Origin: Rodentolepis nana
Lineage: Eukaryota > Platyhelminthes > Cestoda > Cyclophyllidea > Hymenolepididae
Direction: 5' to 3'
Length of the DNA stretch: 14,309 bases
NCBI GenBank assembly: GCA_900617975.1
Contig: UZAE01001249.1
Span: 1 to 14,309 of the forward strand
Part shown: in pieces, positions 1-8,200 of the stretch
How positions within the stretch are numbered: the first letter of the stretch is position 1
Layout: each line of letters opens with the position of its first letter
Made by a program: the position numbers and the translations under genes
Notes under the pieces: model-generated
What the model saw: the letters and a program-made list of their open reading frames with translations, nothing else
The model's database searches: none
Told to the model about the DNA's origin: nothing

Positions 1-300
1 CAAAGTGAAAAAAGTCGAGATGGGGGGGATAGAAAAGTGTTTCAAAGATGTAAAAGAGACAGACACAACAGTAAAAAAAGTGAGTACTGTGGAAGTAGTC
101 GAATATGACATACAGTGGGGCGAGTGCTGTTGAAGGGGTTGAATATGACAAGCAGTCGGGCTGATTGGTAGTTTGAAGTGAGAAGTCAACTGCCGGTTGA
201 TAGACGTAGTTTGAAGTCAGAAGTCAACTGCCGGTTGATAGACTTGTTAGTTTGAAGTGAGAAGTCAACTGCCAGTTAATAGACTTGTACCGTTAAAGTA

Positions 301-407
301 ATAGAGTGGGGTGATGGTAGTTTGAAGTCAGAAGTCAACTGCCGATCAATAGACTTTTTGCAAGTCAGAAGTCAACTGCCGATCAATAGACTTTTTTGTC
401 TTTGAAG
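301..407 (+). repeat. 107-bp exact direct repeat, first copy
   Basis: This segment is identical, base for base as I read it, to 1005-1111, 704 bp further on. It contains two tandem sub-units of GTCAGAAGTCAACTGCCGAT. Exact identity in an otherwise diverged array implies a recent copying event. Confidence 0.85.
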
Positions 408-1004
408 TCAGAAGTCAACTACCGTACAGTGGGGTCATGGTAGTTTGAAGTGAGAAGTCAACTGTAGGTGAGGTGAGTACTGTGGAAGTAGTCGAATATG
501 ACACAGTAAGGTAAGATGATTACTGTGAAAGGGGTCGAATATGACATAAGTGAGGTGATGGTAGTTTGAAGTGAGAAGTCAACTGCCTTAGTCGAATATG
601 ACATACAGTGGGGTCAGAGTCAACTGAAGGTAGAAAAAAGGCGAGGTGAGTACTGTGGAAGTGGTGAAATATGACATACAGTGGGGTGATGGTAGTTTGA
701 AGTCAGAGGTATATGACATACAGTGGGGTGATGGTAGTTTGAAGTGAGAAATAGGTAGAAAAAAGGTGAGGTTAGTACTGTGGAAGAAGTCGACAGTAGA
801 GCAAAGGTGAGGTGAGTACTGTGGAAGGGGTCGAATTTGACATACAGTGGGGTGATGGTAGTTTGAAGTGAGAAGTCGAAGAGAAAAGGTAAGATGAGTA
901 CTGTTGAAGTGGTCGAATTTAAGAAAAAAGGTGAGGTGAGTACTGTGAAATGGTCGAATATGGACAAAGGTGAGGTGAGTACTGTAAAAATAGTCGAATA
1001 TGAT

Positions 1005-1111
1005 ATAGAGTGGGGTGATGGTAGTTTGAAGTCAGAAGTCAACTGCCGATCAATAGACTTTTTGCAAGTCAGAAGTCAACTGCCGATCAATAGACTTTTT
1101 TGTCTTTGAAG
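1005..1111 (+). repeat. 107-bp exact direct repeat, second copy
   Basis: This is the partner of 301-407. The flanking modules differ on both sides, so the duplication is segmental rather than part of a regular array. Confidence 0.85.
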
Positions 1112-1315
1112 CTCGAATATGGCATAGAGTGGGATGATGGTAGTTTGAAGTCAAGTAGTCGAATTTGACATACAGTGGGGTGATTGTAGTTTGAAGTCAT
1201 GTCAAATGCCGGTTAATAGACTTTTTTGCCGTATGAGAATGTTAATAGACTTTTTTGCCGTATGAGTATAAGTTGCCCAGGCTGCACCACGTGGAGGTAA
1301 GTCCATCGCACACCC

Positions 1316-2780
1316 TATGTAAGGAAATGTAATTAGTGGGAGACAGAAAGGATCATGGGTATCTAGAAGCCTGTGTAGCCCGTGTTTGTTTGATTGACTG
1401 AATAATACATTCGTTCTAACTTAACCTTGAGATCAATAACGCACATCATGCTGGCATTAACCGGAGTTGGTCCACTACCTATTTCTTTGAAATGGATCGA
1501 TTTCAGGCTAGGCTTTCCTTTGAAGTCAAAATAATTTGAATTGGACATAAGTATGAAATTAAGCAAATATAAGGGAACGTACATCCTTGCTTTTAAATGT
1601 ATCATCGACTGCAATTTGTTCCTACATGATATGTAAACCAAGCCGTACAAGACGCCGTCAAAGCATCTCAGGGAATGAAAAGTTTTATTAGAAGTTGACT
1701 CAAACTGTCATTAGAGATGTTTAGACATTTTGACACAAAGGAAGGTATTTTTCTATTTAACTTTCTCTCCTATCAAGTACTACTCCATCGCTAATACGAC
1801 CCTATGCTCTAAAAGAAGTAAAATTGAAGTCAAATATACTGCCCACGCTTCTAGGGGGACAACCATCGAGGTAGATTTTTAAAGCGTCAGCTTTTCGCTC
1901 CGCTAAGTCACATGAAAGACACGTATTAAAGCGTTACCATCACACACTAGTATGTAGCTCAAAACGATTCTCTTAAGGATTCCTTTGATAAAGAAACAAT
2001 GCATTTTCCTGTCTGTGACACTTCTCAAATAAACCTATTCCACGTCATGCGTTTTTTGCCACTGTAGCGGTAGCTTAGCTAATACAGGGAGATATTCCAA
2101 AGTAGGAGAAGGAGCCACAAAGATTACTGAGCTTATTGAGTCAAGGCTTATTAGTGTAGTAATCCGCTTCAGGCCGATATTGATATAAAACGTACATTAC
2201 AGGTGTTGTTCTAGTGGACTGTGCTTGAAATCTACGAAACCGAAGACAGAAAGGCGAACAAATGGCTACTGTCCAAGAATTTTATTTGTAAATGTTAGCT
2301 CTACCAACGATCTATTTCGCATAAAAGGTACCATGCTAACCTCAAGTTACGCTGACTAAGGCAATAAAGATAGTATACACTTTATGTAGCCTGTTAAATA
2401 GCAATTGGAAGAAGTTGTTTTTAAAAAAATTTGTGAATTCAAGGTTATTCATAGGGATTGAGGAGGGGGGAGGGGGGGGGGGGGGGGGGGGGGGTGTGGA
2501 ATAAATAAAATTTCCATTGCACTCTGTTGAGTTCTGTTCACATCATCCCACTAGCGTGCTACTGCATAAGGTAGGTGAACTGAGATAGGGAAACCCTTTG
2601 CCAATGCACTGTTAATGTGCTCGTCAGGAAAATTAAAGGTCTATTTCATTTTGATCAATGCATATCAGTGAGCCGTGCGAGCAAACTTATCGGCTTAATT
2701 TAGTTAATAAATGAGCTAATAGAATTCTAATTCCTCACCAGGCGGGGTGTGGGGGTGGGGGGAGGAATTCAATGATGAAA
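1316..2780. other. Intergenic, no supported gene
   Basis: I find no recognisable protein, RNA gene or mobile element. A minus-strand frame of 95 codons at 1363-1650 has no family resemblance and no clear splice context. G-rich stretches occur at 2462-2494 and 2740-2763. Confidence 0.55.
2472..2494 (+). repeat. Poly(G) homopolymer, 23 bases
   Basis: An uninterrupted run of 23 G follows two shorter runs (2462-2470). No gene lies around it. Such a tract could form G-quadruplex structures, and its length may be misread. Confidence 0.9.
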
Positions 2781-2786
2781 TTTATT
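2781..2786 (-). terminator. Poly(A) signal AATAAA of the small gene
   Basis: AATAAA (tttatt on the + strand) lies 111 nt past the stop of the 116-aa frame, giving a 3'UTR of roughly 120-140 nt. Confidence 0.65.
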
Positions 2787-2896
2787 TACACAATGCCTTC
2801 CTAAAAAAGCCTGAAAAAGGTATTATTAATTCCACAGAACATTAAAAAACAGAGATGATAAGTAAGTGTTTGTACATATTATGATAGAATCAGATG

Positions 2897-3247
2897 TCAT
2901 GATATATTGATTTTCGAGGGGCACCTAGCATTTAGATCATCTAAAAAATGCATCAAGCGTTCTGTCATCATATTCAGGCCATCAACAGTTTTACCGTAGT
3001 TATTGAGAAAGGCCGGATCTTTTGAAGTTGTGTATAAATTCACCAATTGATACCTCAGAATTTGCCCTCTATCCAGAAGTTCGAATACATCACTTAGCAT
3101 GGCGTTGTATTGTGTGTCGGAAATGGCATTCTCATCTTCTCCTGCAGCAGCGAGAACAGCCTCAAAGGTTCTCACTTTCTTTTTTACGACCGCCGCCAAT
3201 GAGCTATATTCTAGGTGAACAGTTTGTAAGTCGACGGGATGGCTCAT
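2897..3247 (-). CDS. Small helical protein of 116 aa, family not recognised
   Basis: I do not recognise this protein. The coding frame has the marks of a real gene: an upstream 66-nt intron with perfect donor AAG|gtaagt and acceptor cttgcag, an in-frame stop upstream so that this ATG is the first available, and an AATAAA 111 nt past the stop. The protein starts MSHPVDLQ and looks almost entirely alpha-helical, with regularly spaced Leu/Val/Met (HLEYSSLAAVVKKKVRTFEA; VFELLDRGQILRYQLVNLY; MMTERLMHFLDDL). It has a single Cys near the C-terminus and no signal peptide or membrane segment. That layout fits a small subunit of a helical-bundle or coiled-coil complex, but this is inference from composition. 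It lies on the same strand as NCBP1, about 1.65 kb downstream of its poly(A) signal, so I infer an independent transcript. Confidence 0.75.
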   Translation of the reverse strand: MSHPVDLQTVHLEYSSLAAVVKKKVRTFEAVLAAAGEDENAISDTQYNAMLSDVFELLDRGQILRYQLVNLYTTSKDPAFLNNYGKTVDGLNMMTERLMHFLDDLNARCPSKINIS

Positions 3248-3281
3248 TTTAGGTGATCTTAGCTTAATATTAGGTATAAAC

Positions 3282-3347
3282 CTGCAAGCAAGAACAAAAT
3301 CTTAGTCTACCATACCGTATTAATCAATTATACAAACACCTACTTAC
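3282..3347 (-). other. 5'UTR intron of the small gene
   Basis: A 66-nt GT-AG intron (CTGTAAG|gtaagtagg, then ttgcttgcag|GTTT) splits the 5'UTR. The first exon extends upstream of 3348 to an unknown start, perhaps near 3430. Joining the two exons creates no ATG before the one at 3247. The acceptor could alternatively receive a trans-spliced leader, as happens in flatworms; the strong upstream donor makes cis-splicing more likely. Confidence 0.65.
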
Positions 3348-3430
3348 CTTACAGGAAAGGAGAAAATATAGCTCGACTCTGTGATTTACGTTCAATTAAA
3401 GCCACAGCTGTTGAATATTAATCCATTACT

Positions 3431-4373
3431 CATTACTAAAAGTAACTTTGAGTGAAATGTAATTCGTTTAACGTTGTCAAAATCATGTGACCAAACTTCC
3501 AAACGTGCTCTATATGCCACCTCGCAAAACTTGATGACACTAGGTTGGAACATATAACAACACGCACATTGACTTAGTGGAGAGTGTGAACGTACAGTCT
3601 TTTAACAGTATTCGTGAAAGGAGGGGTATCACGATCACGGGACATATTGGCCACCCCCGTCCTGCTTTTACGATCTCTATGCCCTCTCGTCTTGGCTAAC
3701 ACTTGCCTTCGCGCCTTACTAACTTGATGCCTTTGGTAGAGGAAAAATAGGAATAAATCACTTCTCCTCACCAGGCAAGTTCAAAGAGCGGTGAATAAGA
3801 ATCGGACGTCGAAAAATCGAAGGCAGTAAAATGTGTTCTTGCTGAGCATGTCAAGCTAAATGGCGTATATTATCCGTCATCGTGTGAACCCCACTCTACA
3901 TCTTACAGCTCTATTTCCCCTTTATCGCTCTTTTGATTTGAGAAAAGCTGCTGACCCACAACCAGATTATAGAAGTGGCTTTACTGAAACTGATGCGCAT
4001 CTCTGGCACTGTAGTGTGCGAAATTAATTGATGGCATGGAGAGGTTTGGTAGATAATATGGATCAATAATATCGTCACAGACTGTCTCCACTCGATGAAG
4101 GCCACCAGGGCTGAACAGAGAAATCTCGTTCGCAATCGAGGACGTGCCTTAGGGAGTAGGTAATGGGTGTTACATTATTGGCAATTTGGTAAGTATGATC
4201 CATGTCAGTGGCACAATCGGAATAAGCGTCGTTTAACCAAACGCTTTGTTTCCTCCTTAGTGTTGAGATGCCTAAGGTAAGTTTTTGTTGCAACTTAATA
4301 CTACGTGATTTTGCAGCAAATATTAATGCGGCTTTGTATAGTACCCTCCTCGGCGCCAATAGCGTTGCATATA
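3431..4373. other. Intergenic region between the small gene and the mariner relic, nothing recognised
   Basis: Several short minus-strand frames (65-103 codons) overlap one another without homology or shared splice logic. The upstream part should include the promoter of the small gene, but I see no distinct TATA box or other element. Confidence 0.5.
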
Positions 4374-4953
4374 CAGGCTGTCCCAAAAAATGTACTCACA
4401 CTTAGAATAATTGTACTGTAACCGGTCCAATTTACGTGAACTTTCTGCAGCAGTCTGTTATGCCAAGCATTAGAGAAGACTTTGAAGATGAAGAGTTTTA
4501 CATCCAGCAAGATGGGGCACCCCCCCCCCCCCCCGTTACCATCACGATGTTAGGCCTGTTCTTGAGGAGGTCATGCCAAATAGGTGTATTGGACTAAGAG
4601 GTTTTTTTGAATATCCCCCCCTTTCCGTTCACCAGACCTTACACCACTAGATTTTTTCTTATGGTGATATTTAAAAGACAAAGTCTACGCTACGTAACCT
4701 GCAACAGCCACTGAATTAAGAGAAACCGTTGAACATGAATGCGTCCAAATTCCAAGGGAATTATTTCATGATGTGTGCGATTCCATTGCTTGTCGTCGCC
4801 AGTAGTGTCTGGATCAAAATGAGAGTCAGTTTAAGAACAAGCAGCGGAACGCAATAAAATTACACTTGTTGAACATTTTTTACGCTTTTGAAATAATAAA
4901 CATCTAAATGAACACCATGTTTACAAGTTATTTTCATTTTTCGGGACACCCTG
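4374..4953 (+). mobile_element. Internally deleted, dead Tc1/mariner-type element
   Basis: The ends are inverted repeats: CAGGCTGTCCCAAAAAATG at 4374-4392 and, on the other strand, CAGGGTGTCCCGAAAAATG at 4953-4935 (two mismatches in 19). The left end is preceded by TA, the usual mariner target dinucleotide; the right flank reads TG then TATATA, so the duplication is no longer perfect. The inside holds only the C-terminal half of a DDE transposase. At 580 bp it is about half a full mariner, and the whole N-terminal DNA-binding part is missing between the left end and about 4414. Confidence 0.88.
4415..4830 (+). pseudogene. Mariner-type transposase, C-terminal fragment, frameshifted
   Basis: The fragment begins [20 protein letters not shown] and runs to the DDE landmark [11 protein letters not shown]15 homopolymer at 4520-4534 follows and disrupts the frame. 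The remnant resumes as [14 protein letters not shown], shifts again at the C-run near 4615-4621, and continues SPDLTPLDFFLW, a stop, YLKDKVYAT, a stop, and ELRETVEHECVQIPRELF. The QQDGAPP and SPDLTPLDFFLW signatures are those of mariner-like transposases common in arthropods and other invertebrates. With two frameshifts, at least three stops and no N-terminus, it is inactive. Confidence 0.88.
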
Positions 4954-5092
4954 TGTGTATATATACATAGCTGTTACCAATCTCGGTACTAATTCGAATT
5001 TTCTCTTCAGCTGCTCTATAAACGAAGCTAGACAAAACGACTAATTAATAAACCATACAATTTCATATGATCAGTTATGTAGAATTAGTATA

Positions 5093-5098
5093 TTTATT
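5093..5098 (-). terminator. NCBP1 poly(A) signal AATAAA
   Basis: A canonical AATAAA (tttatt on the + strand) lies 69 nt beyond the NCBP1 stop codon. It is the only one in the immediate 3' flank and implies a short 3'UTR. Confidence 0.75.
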
Positions 5099-5166
5099 AC
5101 AAACTTGGACACACAAGAGGGAACCAGATAGGACCGCTCATTACGGAGAAAAACAACTGAAGAAGC

Positions 5167-5274
5167 TTATTCGTAGAGACTACGCAGACTCCGGAAAAGG
5201 TCCTTCATAAAGGGTGACAAATCCGACATCTCTGTCTCTAGAGTATCCATATATGGATACAATTGATCTTGGTG
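5167..5274 (-). CDS. NCBP1: NCBP1 exon 14 (residues 883-917 and stop)
   Basis: It encodes HQDQLYPYMDTLETEMSDLS and on to LYE-stop, matching human HHQIIQQYMVTLENLLF and its short C-terminal tail. The acceptor is strong (ctcttttccatgcag). Confidence 0.92.
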   Translation of the reverse strand, partial: HQDQLYPYMDTLETEMSDLSPFMKDLFRSLRSLYE

Positions 5275-8200
5275 CTGCATGGAAAAGAGAACAGTTATAT
5301 AAAGCGTCTACTTAGATTCAATAGGTTATGGGATAAATTCATCACCTCAAGAACCGATTGCATGAGACGACCCTTTATCCAAAATGCCACAGATTCGAGA
5401 TTGCGAATGATGGTCTGCGATTCACCTAATGCCTCCATTTTCTCCATCTCGTTTGACACATCATTTATGAGACGCATATTCCGATGGAGCAGGAGAGTAA
5501 TAACAGACAGCTGAGAACGTAGAGCTTCTCCGCGCACCTCTTCCATATGAGCCAATCGATCAGGAGAGACATTTGACCGTCTGACGCCGTCATCACTACT
5601 GTCATGACTCCGACTTCTAAACTGATTACGGTCTCTGTGGTGATGACGGCGACTTCTATTGATCTTCTTCCGAAGATCTATGTCACCATGTTCGTCCTCA
5701 CTTGAACTGCCGCCTGAACGTGATCTACTTCTAGACTATTTAAGGCGGGCACTAATTACAAACAAGCTTATTGATTTAATTATCTGTAATTGAACTGTTA
5801 TCTTACTCGACGGCGGCCAGATCCCATTCCATCCTTAGCGTCCTCCAATCCAGATGATACTTGGACAACTCGTTGGCTAACACGTATTAGAGTATGCATC
5901 AAGCACTCCCAAACGTGAGACCTAAAAGGGAAAGTAAAACGAATTTGAATTGTTACAAAGTCGTCACAATATTCAAACCATTCATTTTACTTCCTGTTGT
6001 GCGGATAAGATCATTACCGCGATAAAGCCTGTCAAGTAGTTGATCCAATTTTGTGATAAATCGAATTATCATGCATCCTCTTCTTATACTCTCAAGAGTA
6101 TGGAATGCTTACAAATAACATTTTCTTCCATTGACACTGTATAGGCTACTACACTAAGGCTAGTTAAAACCTCTTGAATAACGGAACACCTCTAACTGTG
6201 AGTAAAATATTGAAATGTATTTGGAAGAGAAGAAATAGCATCAGAGTCAGAGAGATAAGAGAGGAGAATGACATCAAATAACGTGTGTGTGAAAAGCAGG
6301 TATTTACTTCGAATATCTTCCAAACAGCAGATGCGAGAAAAATCGATAATCGAACTTCCGCGCCTGTGCTTTGGGTAATTGGGAGTGAAATGCTGGCATT
6401 GAACCAACTTTACATAAGCATTCGAACTCTGGGGGTTTTTACCTCAATAAATTAAATTCGGTCTATTTACCCGTTTTCGGAATCTGTTCTATTCCCATGC
6501 ATCATCTTCACAGCTAAATACCAACCTTGAAAATATATTTGAATACTGACATTCGGATATTTGACATTTTAAAATAATCAAACGGAAACTAATTCTTTTT
6601 GAAACTTAACGTCAAAATTAACGACAAATCAACTCAGTCTTTCCCTAAATTTTGAAGTTAAAGAAAAATTCTTACCACTTTAAACATAAAAAACTCGAAT
6701 ATTAATCAAACTTCTACAAAGATTGAGCAAAATAGTGTGACAACACAAGGAATCTTCAGGAGGTTCTCAAACAGTTCAAGGTATTCCACTGTGGAACCCA
6801 TAGTCCCTAAATTATCTTGAGGGTTCTTTAAGGCTAACATTATACGTAAGAATGGATCAATACCAAGTAACCTACTGTAGCAACTGCGGCCGAATATGAA
6901 CACTTGAGGGTGGATTGAAGTCCAGTTCATTAGTAAAAGCAGACATTGAAGGCGAAAACGCCCACAGCACAATCGACTCTGGATCTAGCATTCCTTCACG
7001 GCTCATGTAGTTCGAAATCGCTACAACCATTTGTGATTGGTCATACCAAACGACTTGAAGAATATGCAATGCTTCTATCTGCAAATCCACCGTGGAGGCC
7101 AGTGCCCTGAATACATCGACATACCTGTGGTGGAAAGGAGTCGTTACGATAGAAATTAACCAGATTTTCATAAAGGAAGGGAAAGAGGGGGGGGGTTAAT
7201 TTACCGACTAAGAAGAGAATACGTGTGGCTGATGGTTTTATGAGCTCGTAGTAGGAGAGCAGCCATAAAGAGCTCTAATTCAAGACTACTAACACCAGGA
7301 ATCAAACATTGAGCGAGTGGTTCGTCCTTATCCATCTCCTCATTCTTTTCACCGTCTGTGTCATTCACACAAGATTCGGAAGGGTGTTCAGGTGAACCGT
7401 CAGTGTCGGAGAGGCTTCGAGAACGTCGACGAACGTGAATGTCGGACTCCTCCATGTCGTCACCTTTTTGAGCTGCTGTCCTTCGAACTACGTCAAGAAG
7501 AGCATCAGGGCTCAAACGTTGATTGAGTGCTTCCAAGACTTTCAGGAAGGCTTTTCTTCGTGGCATGGCTAAAGGGAAAATTGTAAATTTAATAGTGACT
7601 CTGTACAAGAAGCTACATTGAAAGGCAAGTGCTGGATAGCTGTTAACATTGATTGGAATAGGCAACCGCGTTGGTTAAGTTGGACTTAATAGGCATGACA
7701 GAAAAAAAGTATCCTACCAGAGGGACTCCAAAATGATCGTTAAAAACGGATCCTAGATGAGCTCAGAGATCATTATAAGAGCATGCAGTGCAGTAATCAA
7801 CATTCATATCTGCCAAGTTCGTTATTACAAGTTCAATGTTAATCGGTGATTACCTATTGATGTGGATAATAAACTCTAATGAGTCATTTTTCATGGCAAG
7901 TGAGATGACAGAATGCGTTATTGCAAAAGAGAAATTGTAGAATAATTCCTGTCAAATGTGGTGAAAGCTCAGTAAAGGCTCAGCTAGGAAAACAACGTTT
8001 GAAATGTAGTAGACATCGCAATTCAAGATTGAGAATTTGAATTTATTTTCACTGTCTCCATCTCACAAATCATATATTATCTACAAATTTTCTGATTCCA
8101 CTAGTTTTTTTTGTGTCATTCAGTGACCCCTTGATGGAGAATGAAGCCTTCTCAATGGCACATTTCTGGCAAACCATATCTAAACATCTTTCCTCTTCAT

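Larger units (their letters stand above)
1..1315 (+). repeat. Internally expanded copy (A) of an unrecognised repeat family, irregular tandem array
   Basis: The array is built from a roughly 100-bp module: GAGGTGAGTACTGTGGAAG, TCGAATATGACATACAGTGG, GGTGATGGTAGTTTGAAGTG, AGAAGTCAACTGCCGGTTAA, TAGACTTTTTTG. Modules are repeatedly truncated and re-joined; roughly ten copies of the ACTGTGGAAG part, twelve of GTAGTTTGAAG and nine of GTCAACTGCC are visible. Bases 1-80 and 1200-1315 match the two ends of the short copy B in reverse orientation (10890 down to 10659), so the array is an expansion inside one element. The left end lies outside the window. Long open frames here only read the repeat and are not genes. 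Confidence 0.9.

Noticed and set aside
620..1109. Long open frames on both strands within the repeat array (140 and 71 codons)
   Set aside because: They translate the tandem modules into repetitive peptides (TVLTSPF and similar). Both strands are open only because the unit lacks stops, and there is no start context or homology.
1..1315. CRISPR-like array
   Set aside because: The repeats are irregular in length and spacing, the material between them is itself repeat sequence, and the context is eukaryotic.
1363..1650. Minus-strand frame of 95 codons
   Set aside because: No family resemblance, no convincing splice sites or poly(A) signal, and no matching transcript structure.
2735..2770. Possible shared G-rich repeat between 2738-2772 and the reverse strand of about 11195-11225
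   Set aside because: Only GGCGGGGTG and AATTCA-like pieces match; the flanks do not align, so simple G-richness explains it.
4075..4386. Minus-strand frame of 103 codons next to the mariner left end
   Set aside because: It overlaps another minus-strand frame (3911-4135), begins inside the mariner end, and resembles no protein.
7317..7526. Plus-strand frame over NCBP1 exon 10, and similarly 8676-9005 over exon 9 and 5263-5514 over exon 13
   Set aside because: Each is antisense to a well-conserved NCBP1 exon and has no homology of its own.
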